This document shows, piece by piece, positions 1 through 6,291 of a stretch of 13,947 nt of DNA. How positions within the stretch are numbered: position 1 is the stretch's first letter; each line of letters opens with the position of its first letter. The stretch lies in the NCBI GenBank assembly GCA_002351925.1, contig DEHM01000002.1, positions 8,317 through 22,263 of the forward strand. The letters are read 5' to 3'. The position numbers were made by a program, and so were the translations under genes. A model generated the notes under the pieces. The model ran no database searches and was not told the DNA's origin. It worked only from the letters and a program-made list of their open reading frames with translations. The DNA comes from Bacteroidales bacterium UBA2800. Its GTDB lineage: Bacteria; Bacteroidota; Bacteroidia; Bacteroidales; Paludibacteraceae.

Positions 1-285
1 CCAGTTGCCCAGCATCTCGAACATCGTGTGGTGGTAGGTGTCGTGACCTACTTCCTCCAGGTCGTTGTGTTTACCGCTCACGCGCAGACATTTCTGGCTG
101 TCTGCCACACGCGGGTATTTTATCGGGTCATTGCCCAAGATGATACCCTTCCACGGGTTCATGCCGGCATTGGTGAACATCAGTGTCGGATCATCTTTTA
201 TCACCATCGGCGCACTCGGCACCACCTGGTGTCCTTTCTGCGCCATAAAATCCAAAAAGGATTGTCTAATCTCTTTACTTGTCAT
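1..285 (-). CDS. alaS: Alanyl-tRNA synthetase, N-terminal part (cut by window edge)
   Basis: Alanine-tRNA ligase charges tRNA-Ala with alanine using ATP in the cytoplasm. Only the first 95 codons are present; the frame runs off the left edge in phase, so it is truncated by the window and not broken. The protein begins MTSKEIRQSFLDFMAQKGH and carries the class II synthetase core signatures of AlaS: VVPSAPMVIKDDPTLMFTNAGM at about residues 21-42, and the highly conserved SQKCLRVSGKHNDLEEVG followed by HHTMFEMLGNW at the edge. The ATG at 283-285 is the only sensible start because homologues begin at this point. It lies 31 nt downstream of pdxA and is probably cotranscribed with it, although that gap contains a short 7-bp repeat. 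Identification is secure; editing and C-Ala domains lie outside the window. Confidence 0.96.
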   Translation of the reverse strand, partial: MTSKEIRQSFLDFMAQKGHQVVPSAPMVIKDDPTLMFTNAGMNPWKGIILGNDPIKYPRVADSQKCLRVSGKHNDLEEVGHDTYHHTMFEMLGNW

Positions 286-298
286 TATTGTATTTTTA

Positions 299-319
299 TC
301 TGTATTCTGTACTCTGTCA
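299..319. repeat. Three 7-bp tandem units in the alaS leader / pdxA stop
   Basis: On the plus strand this reads tctgtat, tctgtac, tctgtca: three heptamers sharing TCTGTA/C. On the transcribed strand it is TGACAGA-type DNA that starts at the pdxA stop codon and fills most of the 31-nt gap before alaS. It is short and could be chance, but the 7-bp period matches the longer repeats inside five nearby genes. Confidence 0.5.
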
Positions 320-1459
320 AGCCGTAGGCTGGTCTGTATTCATCGGCTTCTCAAATCGATTTCCTCCGGTCGTGGTCTTGAAGTCGATGAACTCGCGGCG
401 CGGACGACCCTCGCGGTCTTCACGCACGATGAACGGCAGCGGGTCCTGACGCAGCTCGTCGTACTCGGTGCGTGCGCGCAGCACGTCTATCGCCATGTAT
501 ATCGCGTTGCGCATGCTGTCGGGGTTCGCCTCGTTCTTACCCGCTATGTCGTAGCCCGTACCGTGATCCGGCGACGTGCGGACGATACTCAGCCCCGCCG
601 TATAGTTCACCCCACTCATGTCCAGCGTCTTGAAGGGCGCCAGACCTTGGTCGTGATACATCGCCAGCACGGCATCAAACTGCGTATAGCGGCCTGCACC
701 GAAGAATCCGTCGGAGGCGTAGGGACCGAACACCCAGAGGCCTTGCTCGCGGGCTTTGTCTATCGTCGGAGCTATCACCTCCTGCTCTTCTTTGCCCAGC
801 AGCCCTTGGTCGCCGGCATGCGGATTGAGCGCCAACACCGCGATACGCGGCTTCTCTATGCGGAAGTCACGTTTCAGGCTCTCGTTGAGCAATGTCAGTT
901 TCTGCAGTATGTGCTCCTCGGTGATCTCTGCCGGTATGTCGGCTATCGCCACATGGTTGCATACCAGCGCCACACGCAACGCTCCGCTGCACAGCATCAT
1001 CAGGCTCCCGTCACCCGTAACCTGTAACCCGTCACCCTTGAACCGTTTCGCAAGGAACTCCGTATGTCCACCTCCTAACGACTCTTTGCAGAGCGGAGCG
1101 GTCACGAGCGCCTGCACCTTACCCGCTTCCAGGTCGCGGCACGCACGCTCCAGCGACGCCTTCGCCGCCTTGTTCGACTCCGCCGTGTTCTTGCCGAACT
1201 CCACCGGCAGGTCGTCCGTGTAACAGGTAATCAGGTTCAGTCGACCGTCTTTGGCCTGCGACGCGTCGTCAATCATGTTCCATGTCACATTGCGGAACTC
1301 CTCGTCCAGCGTCTGAAAATGCTTCTTCGCCACCGCCGCATTGCCGTATATCACCGGCCGCATGATCTCGAACATATAGCCCGTCAGCAGGCTCTTGATG
1401 ATCACTTCATAGCCCACGCCATTGGTGTCGCCCGTTGTTATTGCTACTATAGGTTTCAT
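317..1459 (-). CDS. pdxA: 4-hydroxythreonine-4-phosphate dehydrogenase (PdxA)
   Basis: PdxA oxidises 4-phosphohydroxy-L-threonine with NAD(P) to the precursor that PdxJ condenses into pyridoxine 5'-phosphate, in DXP-dependent vitamin B6 synthesis. The 380-residue product shows the family signatures in order: TTGDTNGVG near the start, VTAPLCKESL (119-128), GHTEFLA (131-137), NPHAGD (212-217), YHDQGLAPFK (268-277) and RTSPDHGTGYDIAG (294-307). His169, His214 and His269 match the three metal-binding histidines of E. coli PdxA (166, 211, 266); His132-Thr133 match its substrate-binding pair (136-137). The spacing between these landmarks is seven residues longer than in E. coli, and a 7-bp tandem repeat encodes that stretch. 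The gene begins 6 nt after the nitroreductase stop and ends 31 nt before alaS, so it probably lacks its own promoter. Confidence 0.95.
   Translation of the reverse strand: MKPIVAITTGDTNGVGYEVIIKSLLTGYMFEIMRPVIYGNAAVAKKHFQTLDEEFRNVTWNMIDDASQAKDGRLNLITCYTDDLPVEFGKNTAESNKAAKASLERACRDLEAGKVQALVTAPLCKESLGGGHTEFLAKRFKGDGLQVTGDGSLMMLCSGALRVALVCNHVAIADIPAEITEEHILQKLTLLNESLKRDFRIEKPRIAVLALNPHAGDQGLLGKEEQEVIAPTIDKAREQGLWVFGPYASDGFFGAGRYTQFDAVLAMYHDQGLAPFKTLDMSGVNYTAGLSIVRTSPDHGTGYDIAGKNEANPDSMRNAIYMAIDVLRARTEYDELRQDPLPFIVREDREGRPRREFIDFKTTTGGNRFEKPMNTDQPTA
1007..1041. repeat. Five 7-bp tandem units inside pdxA
   Basis: Plus strand units are cccgtca, cccgtaa, cctgtaa, cccgtca, cccttga. In the coding direction this is GGGTGAC/GGGTTAC repeated and encodes about residues 141-151 (KGDGLQVTGDG), in the loop after the GHTEFLA motif. 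E. coli PdxA is seven residues shorter over this interval, i.e. three 7-bp units, which suggests an in-frame insertion or expansion tolerated by the fold. Confidence 0.85.
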
Positions 1460-1465
1460 AAAATC

Positions 1466-1978
1466 TCAAAACCGTTCGTTATGTATTTTTTCATATTTTA
1501 GTTTGTCCAACTCGTACGCGCGTCGCTCCTCATCTTTGTAGCCCAGCGTGATCACGCATATGGCCGTCAGCGCGTCGGGTATACCCGTCAGCTGCTTCAC
1601 CATGCGCTCCGCGTCGTCGCGTCCCTCTATGTGGCACCAGCACGCTCCCAGTCCCTGCTCTTCTGCCGCCAGCAGCAAGTGCTCCGCAGCTATAGCAGCG
1701 TCAAAGAGCGCGGTGGCCGAAGCCTGCGTATCTACGGCTACTACGATGGCCGCCATCGCCGTCTCCAGCATACCGGCCCCGTATTCTTTACAGGGCGCCA
1801 TCGCGCGGATCGTCTTCGTGTCTTCTATCACCACGAACTCCCACGGATTGAGCCGTTTGCCCGAAGGCGCCATCAGCGCACAACGCAGCAGATAGTCTAT
1901 CTTCTCGCGCTCCACAGGCTGCGACGTATACTTACGTATCGACCGCCGGTGCTGACATAATTCCAAAAATGATTGCAT
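1466..1978 (-). CDS. Nitroreductase-family FMN-dependent oxidoreductase
   Basis: A 170-residue member of the FMN-binding nitroreductase superfamily, typically dimeric NAD(P)H-dependent cytoplasmic enzymes. Evidence: the N-terminal RRSIRKYTSQPV (residues 11-22), the classic flavin-phosphate-binding start of the family; the APSGKRLNPWEFVVIED segment (about 38-54); the helical middle AAIAAEHLLLAAEEQGLGACWCHIEG; and the C-terminal AICVITLGYKDEE. The short length fits the small one-domain subgroup; the substrate cannot be predicted. The open frame extends upstream to 2050, but that part (MHKFSEILVYVKKK...) covers promoter DNA. I choose the ATG at 1978, preceded by GGAGAAGT and sited just downstream of a good TATCTTTG box. 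It is the first gene of the apparent unit with pdxA and alaS. Confidence 0.9.
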   Translation of the reverse strand: MQSFLELCQHRRSIRKYTSQPVEREKIDYLLRCALMAPSGKRLNPWEFVVIEDTKTIRAMAPCKEYGAGMLETAMAAIVVAVDTQASATALFDAAIAAEHLLLAAEEQGLGACWCHIEGRDDAERMVKQLTGIPDALTAICVITLGYKDEERRAYELDKLKYEKIHNERF

Positions 1979-1997
1979 ACTTCTCCAAATTAGCGTG

Positions 1998-2028
1998 CAA
2001 AGATACAACTTTTTTTTGACATACACAA
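1998..2028 (-). promoter_or_regulatory. Bacteroidetes-type promoter for nitroreductase-pdxA-alaS
   Basis: On the minus strand a TATCTTTG box (2005 to 1998) fits the Bacteroidetes -7 consensus TAnnTTTG. A TTG lies exactly 20 bp upstream (2028 to 2026) as the -33 element. The start codon is about 20 nt further downstream. The match is by consensus only; no transcript data. Confidence 0.75.
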
Positions 2029-2053
2029 GAATTTCCGAAAATTTATGCAATTA

Positions 2054-2085
2054 TTTGCATATATGCAATTTTTGTTGTACTTTTG
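2054..2085 (+). promoter_or_regulatory. Bacteroidetes-type promoter for the PagL-like gene
   Basis: TTTG (2054-2057), 20 bp, then TACTTTTG (2078-2085), matching TTTG-N20-TAnnTTTG. The ATG follows only 8 nt after the -7 box, implying a very short leader. The -33 element overlaps a perfect 14-bp palindrome, TTGCATATATGCAA (2055-2068), which could be an operator or simply part of the repeated promoter module described below. Confidence 0.75.
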
Positions 2086-2093
2086 CAGTCGCT

Positions 2094-3416
2094 ATGAGAA
2101 GAAACAGATTGCTGATAGGATTGTTGCTGACAGGACTGATGGGCTGGGTGCCGGCGATGGCGCTGCCGCATTATGAGTTGGCATACCGGTTGACTGGCAT
2201 GGGCGGAGTGATCATGCCGGACGGGAAAGTGGACCACTGGATAGACCGGCCCGTGCTGGGCGGTCAGTTTGCCGTGGAGTTTCTGCCGACGGGCAGGTGG
2301 CATTGCTTACAGCAATGGAACAATGCCTCGATAGGCGTAGGCGTGAGTTATCTGAACCTGGGTAACGAGAAGAAACTGGGCTCTGCCTTTGCCGCCTACG
2401 GCTACATGAATCAGCCCTTCTACAACGGTCGGCATTTCCGTATAGGCGTGCGTCCCACGGTGGGTCTGGCTGCCGTGAGCAAGCGTTACAGCAACACCCT
2501 GCCCGAGGGCTACAAGCCCTACAGTCAGACCGACGGAGGCTTCAAGCAGGCTAACCAGTCGATAGGTTCGATACTGAATGCCTATCTGGCGATGGAGCTC
2601 TATATGGACTTCCCCATCCGCGACGGCTGGGAGATCACCCTGAACGGCGGCTGGCACCACATCAGCAACGGCTCGTTTATGCACCCCAATGCGGGCTACA
2701 ATATGTTCGCAGGAGCGCTGGGAGTGAGATACCATCCGGATGTACAAAGGGACAAGGTACAAGGTACAAAGTATGAAGAACCTAAGCCGGATGTGCCGAG
2801 GAAGCTATACGATGGCGTGGAGAAGAAATGGGCAGTGGAGATAAGCGCGACGGGCGGCGCGAAGCAGAACTACTATGCCGACAACCAGAACGGTCAGCGT
2901 TTCTACGGCGTAGCGACCCTGAAAGCCGCCGCCTACTGGGTGCCTGTGAGCATCTTCCGTATAGGTGGAGGTATCGATGCCTTCTACGACGGGTACTACA
3001 GCGCCGTGAATGATGAGTTTGCGGCCAAGAATCCCGATGCACCGGTGACGTATTTCGGCAAGACCTACCTGAAGGAGAGTGACGCGAAGAACTGTTTCCG
3101 CGTGGGCCTGAGTATCCAGCCGGAGTTCATCATTGGCAAGCTGACAGCGGGTATCCACGTCGGGTTCTATGTGTTCGACCCCGTGAAAAACCTGGAGCCC
3201 TACGAGGAGGTAGCGGCCAACGGCGGCACCCCACTCGACCGCGGCGTGTTCTACAAATACGACTTCACCAAGGCGAGCAACTATCAGGACGGCTGGTGCT
3301 ACATGCAGTTTGTGCTGAAGTACCACGTGCTGGACCATCTGTTCGTGCAACTGGGCCTGAAGACACACGGTGTACGCGCCGAGTTTATCGACGCAGGACT
3401 GGGCGTGGCGTTCTAG
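2094..3416 (+). CDS. PagL-like lipid A 3-O-deacylase / acyloxyacyl hydrolase-family outer membrane protein
   Basis: A 440-residue exported protein. Residues 1-23 form a signal peptide (MRRNRLLIGLL...VPAMA), and the mature chain ends in a terminal Phe, as outer-membrane beta-barrels often do. The first half (about 24-215) resembles PagL-family lipid A deacylases, which remove the 3-O-acyl chain of lipid A in the outer membrane: QSIGSILNAYLAMEL (155-169), then HHISNG and HPNAGYN. His189 and Ser191 match the catalytic His126 and Ser128 of Pseudomonas PagL at identical spacing. The position of the catalytic Glu140 is Asn203. A heptamer repeat (217-227) joins this to a second half of about 210 residues rich in alternating strands, perhaps a second barrel or plug that I cannot assign. 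The start is ATG 2094; an in-frame upstream ATG at 1995 would cover the promoter. It stands alone between divergent and convergent neighbours. Confidence 0.8.
   Translation: MRRNRLLIGLLLTGLMGWVPAMALPHYELAYRLTGMGGVIMPDGKVDHWIDRPVLGGQFAVEFLPTGRWHCLQQWNNASIGVGVSYLNLGNEKKLGSAFAAYGYMNQPFYNGRHFRIGVRPTVGLAAVSKRYSNTLPEGYKPYSQTDGGFKQANQSIGSILNAYLAMELYMDFPIRDGWEITLNGGWHHISNGSFMHPNAGYNMFAGALGVRYHPDVQRDKVQGTKYEEPKPDVPRKLYDGVEKKWAVEISATGGAKQNYYADNQNGQRFYGVATLKAAAYWVPVSIFRIGGGIDAFYDGYYSAVNDEFAAKNPDAPVTYFGKTYLKESDAKNCFRVGLSIQPEFIIGKLTAGIHVGFYVFDPVKNLEPYEEVAANGGTPLDRGVFYKYDFTKASNYQDGWCYMQFVLKYHVLDHLFVQLGLKTHGVRAEFIDAGLGVAF
2742..2776. repeat. Five 7-bp tandem units inside the PagL-like gene
   Basis: Units are gtacaaa, gggacaa, ggtacaa, ggtacaa, agtatga. 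They encode VQRDKVQGTK (residues 217-226) at the junction between the two halves of the protein. The first 30 bp are 27/30 identical to a block in fmt (13266-13295) and 25/30 to one in the S9 peptidase gene (9116-9145, minus strand), all in the same reading frame. Confidence 0.9.
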
Positions 3417-3424
3417 GCTACGCG

Positions 3425-3496
3425 TTAAACGTGCCTTCGGCACAGTTAAATGCTCCAAAGGAGCAAGTGTATGCGGCAAAGCCGCGTTTAAACTTT
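3425..3496. terminator. Triple hairpin array between convergent genes, probable bidirectional terminator
   Basis: Three perfect hairpins with 3-nt loops follow one another: GTGCC-TTC-GGCAC (3431-3443), TGCTCC-AAA-GGAGCA (3451-3465) and GCGGC-AAA-GCCGC (3473-3485). They are separated by AGTTAAA and AGTGTAT spacers and enclosed by TTAAAC (3425-3430) and GTTTAA (3486-3491), which can pair to make a branched structure. It lies just after the PagL-like stop (3416) and overlaps the stop of the convergent gene (3488-3490). The last hairpin leads into GTTTAAACTTTT, suiting plus-strand termination. The array is more elaborate than a plain terminator, so it may be a repeat element that took on this role. 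Confidence 0.6.
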
Positions 3497-4702
3497 TAGA
3501 AGCTGATCTTCCAGGAGATAGATCTGCTCGACGGGCACACCCTGCTCGACGAGCATGTTTCGATCGGGGCGATAGAGGGCATAGAACTCTTTCGCGCTCT
3601 TGCACATGGTGCGCGCCTCGCGGTAGTTCTCGAAGGCCATCATACGATCGCCGCGGAGCAAGAGACAGTGGCCGTAGTTGATATAGTCGATGGCCTTCCC
3701 CTTACCGCCTCGCAGTTTCTTGACGAGCCATTGTTCGGCCACATCGCTATGTTCCCAGAGCAGGTCCATCTTACCGATTGAGAGATAGGCAAAGGCTATC
3801 ATGCGTTGCCGTTCCGGGTCCTCGCCTACCAGCACCTCGTAGAGCCATGTCTCCGGGAGTATCTGGATGAGTCCGGAGATATACTCCGTTTCCGAACCGG
3901 GCATCCACGAAGACACCACCGATATGTCCGACTGGTTGGATGAGTCGATGAGCGAGCGTAGCTCTTCCGGCAGATCGTCCATCGTCAGTTCCTGCTTGGC
4001 CAACATATCGCGCAGGCTCATCTTAGCCGAGCGAATGATAGCGCCGAGCGTAGCAAAAGCGTCTTCGTTATCCTCTTCTATAGCCTCTAAGAAGGCGTGC
4101 TGCAGGTCGGGGAAGAAGTCGATACGCACGTCGTAGTGGACAAGCAGCAACATCGCATTGGCCAGACACTGTTCCGCCACGACATGGTTGGCCGCCCGGA
4201 TACCCTCGATGAGCGCGAGGAACGTGCGCTCTTGGAAACACTCACGCAGATTGCGCGCCAGCGAGGCTACCGCCATGAGGGCGATGGACGAACGGCTCTC
4301 GTCGCTGAGCACAGCGGTCAACCACTCGAAGTCGCTATCGCGCAAGAAGATACAGGAGGAGAAATAGCGCACCACCGACTGTGGATTCTCGGGATTGAAG
4401 CCTCGCATCTCCGGCGAGAGTCCGCGATGGAGACGCAGCGAGGCATAGACCGAGTCGGCCAGACGATAGGTAGCACTCGTCAGTTGGTTGAGTTCCGACT
4501 CCCGCTCGGGGTCTTCGTAGGTCAACCAAATACGAAAGAGGTCGCTGTAGTCACGCTGGATATGCAGAAACGTGTCCTCGTACGACGGGTTCTCGCCCAG
4601 CTCGTTGAGCCAGGTGCGGATGATGGTGAGCGCGTGGATAATCATGCGTTCGCCCAGTGCCCGCTCGATGGTGTTAATCTGCTCTTCTATCGTTTGCGCC
4701 AT
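3488..4702 (-). CDS. Helical TPR-like protein of unknown function
   Basis: A 404-residue protein with no signal peptide or membrane segment, predicted by eye to be almost entirely alpha-helical and acidic. The best recognisable piece is near the C-terminus (about 337-370: YINYGHCLLLRGDRMMAFENYREA), with the size and small/large residue spacing of a tetratricopeptide repeat; earlier helix pairs (for example GEDPERQRMIAFAYLSIGKMDLLWEHSDVAEQWLVKKL) could be degenerate repeats. Such proteins usually act as protein-binding scaffolds; no enzymatic motif is visible. Its ATG shares one base with the stop of the upstream glycosyltransferase (TAATG), so translation is likely coupled, and it is the last gene of the minus operon. 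Its stop codon lies within the triple-hairpin array. I cannot name a family with confidence. Confidence 0.8.
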   Translation of the reverse strand: MAQTIEEQINTIERALGERMIIHALTIIRTWLNELGENPSYEDTFLHIQRDYSDLFRIWLTYEDPERESELNQLTSATYRLADSVYASLRLHRGLSPEMRGFNPENPQSVVRYFSSCIFLRDSDFEWLTAVLSDESRSSIALMAVASLARNLRECFQERTFLALIEGIRAANHVVAEQCLANAMLLLVHYDVRIDFFPDLQHAFLEAIEEDNEDAFATLGAIIRSAKMSLRDMLAKQELTMDDLPEELRSLIDSSNQSDISVVSSWMPGSETEYISGLIQILPETWLYEVLVGEDPERQRMIAFAYLSIGKMDLLWEHSDVAEQWLVKKLRGGKGKAIDYINYGHCLLLRGDRMMAFENYREARTMCKSAKEFYALYRPDRNMLVEQGVPVEQIYLLEDQLLKV

Positions 4703-5652
4703 TATATCTCCTCTTTAATAAGGTAATCGTTGCGGGAGGGGGAGTTACGGATGACGAGTTCGGCCAGGAAGCCTGCCAGGAAGAGCATGCAGCCGAGAAT
4801 CATCATCAGGATAGCGATATGGAAATACGGATTCACACCGACCAACATCGCGTGGACATGGTTGGATAGCGCATAAAGCTTCATGCCGCCCACCACGAGG
4901 ACCGCAATAAAGCCGATGAAGAACATCAGACTGCCGACCAGTCCGAAGAAATGCATAGGCTGCTTGCCGAACTTATTGAGGAACCAGAGGGTCATGAGGT
5001 CGAGATAACCGTTGATGAAGCGGTTGAGTCCGAACTTGCTGACGCCGAACTCGCGCTTGCGGTGCTGCACCACTTTCTCGCCTATCTTCGTGAAACCGGC
5101 ATTCTTGGCCAAATACGGTATATAGCGATGCATCTCGGAGAACACCTCGATGTTCTTCACCACCTCCCGGCGATAGGCCTTCAGTCCGCAGTTCATGTCG
5201 TGGAGCTGAATACCCGTCACGCGGCGTGCCGTCGCATTGAAGAGCTTGCTGGGCAGGTTCTTCGTCAGCTTGTTGTCATAGCGTTTCTGCTTCCATCCGC
5301 TCACGAGGTCGAATCCCTCTTCGGTAATCATGCGGTAGAGCTCCGGTATCTCGTCGGGGCTGTCCTGCAGATCGGCGTCCATGGTGATGACGACATTACC
5401 TTCTGCGGCCTTGAAACCGCAGTAGAGGGCGGCACTCTTTCCGTAGTTGCGACGGAAACAAATGCCTCTCACCTCTTTGCTTTTCGCCTTTAGCTCCTTG
5501 ATGACGTCCCACGACGCGTCGGTCGAGCCATCGTTGACGAAGATGACTTCGTAAGAGAACTTATGCTCCTTCATGACGCGAGCAATCCACTCGTAGAGAT
5601 GAGGCAGCGATTCCGCCTCGTTGAAGAGAGGCACTATGATCGAAATATCCAT
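4702..5652 (-). CDS. GT2 glycosyltransferase, polyisoprenyl-phosphate sugar transferase type with two C-terminal TM helices
   Basis: A 316-residue family 2 glycosyltransferase of the DPM1/GtrB/ArnC-like group, which normally moves a sugar from a nucleotide donor to a polyprenyl phosphate at the inner membrane. The GT-A fold begins at once (SIIVPLFNEAESLP, 4-17), with FVNDGSTD (38-45), GICFRRNYGKSAAL (63-76), the metal-binding MDADLQD (91-97), HDMNCGLKAYRREV (151-164) and HRKREFGVSKF (197-207). Two hydrophobic helices follow at about 233-260 and 277-302. The length and two-helix tail fit this subgroup; sugar and acceptor cannot be told from sequence. It starts 6 nt after the deacetylase stop and overlaps the next gene by one base. 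The adjacency to a deacetylase suggests modification of a surface glycan or lipid carrier, which is inference. Confidence 0.9.
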   Translation of the reverse strand: MDISIIVPLFNEAESLPHLYEWIARVMKEHKFSYEVIFVNDGSTDASWDVIKELKAKSKEVRGICFRRNYGKSAALYCGFKAAEGNVVITMDADLQDSPDEIPELYRMITEEGFDLVSGWKQKRYDNKLTKNLPSKLFNATARRVTGIQLHDMNCGLKAYRREVVKNIEVFSEMHRYIPYLAKNAGFTKIGEKVVQHRKREFGVSKFGLNRFINGYLDLMTLWFLNKFGKQPMHFFGLVGSLMFFIGFIAVLVVGGMKLYALSNHVHAMLVGVNPYFHIAILMMILGCMLFLAGFLAELVIRNSPSRNDYLIKEEI

Positions 5653-5658
5653 TCTTGT

Positions 5659-6291
5659 TTAGTTGATTAGTGTTAGTTCATATCCTTGCGCCTGCAGCCA
5701 TTCGATAGCTTGCGGCAAAACGGCCAGTGTACGCTCGGCCGACTTGAGCGAGTCGTGAAAATTGATGATGCTTCCCGGGCGTGTATCCCGACGAATGGTC
5801 GCCATGATATCTGCGGCACTCACGGAGGCATCGTAGTCACGCGTCAGCACATCCCAGTAGATGAGCCGGTAGCCCCGCTGGACCAATGCGCGCCGTTGAC
5901 GCCACGTAGCCTTTCCGTACGGAGGACGGAAAAATTGATGATTGGACGATTGACGATTGACGATTGGTTGACGATTGAACGTATTCTCCCATTTCGCCAC
6001 ATTGTCCATGTAGTCGCGGAAAGAGGTGCTCCAGCCTTTGAGGTGGTTGTAGGTATGATTGCCTACGGCGTGGCCGCCTTTCTGTACCATCCGGAAGACC
6101 TCCGGGTGCTTGTCGATATTCTCGCCCACCATGAAGAACGTTGCCTTCACCCGGTAGCGCTCCAGTATCTCCAGCACCTGCGGCGTCACCTCCGGTATCG
6201 GTCCGTCGTCAAAGGTCAGGTAGACCGCCTTACCCGTACGAAAGACTGCGTACGGGTAGAGCGCTTGCCATATGTCTCTCAGTCTTACCAA
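5659..6291 (-). CDS. Polysaccharide deacetylase (NodB / carbohydrate esterase 4 family)
   Basis: A 210-residue metal-dependent deacetylase that removes N- or O-acetyl groups from a glycan. All NodB motifs are present: TFDDGP (26-31, with Asp28/Asp29), the metal-binding HTYNH (His79, His83), RPPYG (122-126), WDVLTRDYD (146-154) and INFHDS (176-181, His179). No clear signal peptide; the N-terminus (MVRLRDIWQALYPYAVF) is moderately hydrophobic and could serve as an anchor. The start is unusual: homology begins immediately at a TTG (6289-6291) that overlaps the ROK gene by 7 nt, and no in-frame ATG or GTG lies between it and the TFDDGP motif. Residues 106-119, just before RPPYG, are encoded by a 7-bp tandem repeat. 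The substrate is unknown. Confidence 0.9.
   Translation of the reverse strand: MVRLRDIWQALYPYAVFRTGKAVYLTFDDGPIPEVTPQVLEILERYRVKATFFMVGENIDKHPEVFRMVQKGGHAVGNHTYNHLKGWSTSFRDYMDNVAKWENTFNRQPIVNRQSSNHQFFRPPYGKATWRQRRALVQRGYRLIYWDVLTRDYDASVSAADIMATIRRDTRPGSIINFHDSLKSAERTLAVLPQAIEWLQAQGYELTLIN
5935..5976. repeat. 7-bp tandem repeat inside the deacetylase gene
   Basis: In the coding direction the unit is AATCGTC/GTCAATC, repeated about six times over 42 bp with one 1-bp and one 4-bp interruption, keeping the reading frame. It encodes NRQPIVNRQSSNHQ (106-119), low-complexity residues in the loop directly before the conserved RPPYG motif. The unit sequence differs from the GTACAAA family but has the same period. 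Confidence 0.88.

Larger units (their letters stand above)
1997..2086. repeat. Divergent promoter module, copy A
   Basis: This interval holds back-to-back promoters whose -33 elements are separated by 25 bp. Read on the minus strand it aligns without gaps to 10521-10610 read on the plus strand, with 72 of 90 columns identical by my hand count. The two copies are therefore in inverted orientation relative to each other. The surrounding gap (1979-2093) contains nothing else that I recognise. Confidence 0.75.

Noticed and set aside
65..1027. Long plus-strand open frame opposite pdxA
   Set aside because: It is antisense to a well-supported pdxA, rich in His/Arg as expected from a shadow frame, and matches no family. 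Similar long shadows occur opposite the glycosyltransferase, S9 peptidase, lgt and the TPR-like gene.
1995..2093. Upstream extension of the PagL-like gene to ATG 1995
   Set aside because: It would place the start before the promoter and ahead of a clear signal peptide that begins at 2094.
5660..5680. Possible 7-bp units (tagttga, ttagtgt, tagttca) at the end of the deacetylase gene
   Set aside because: Agreement between units is too poor to separate from chance AT-rich sequence.
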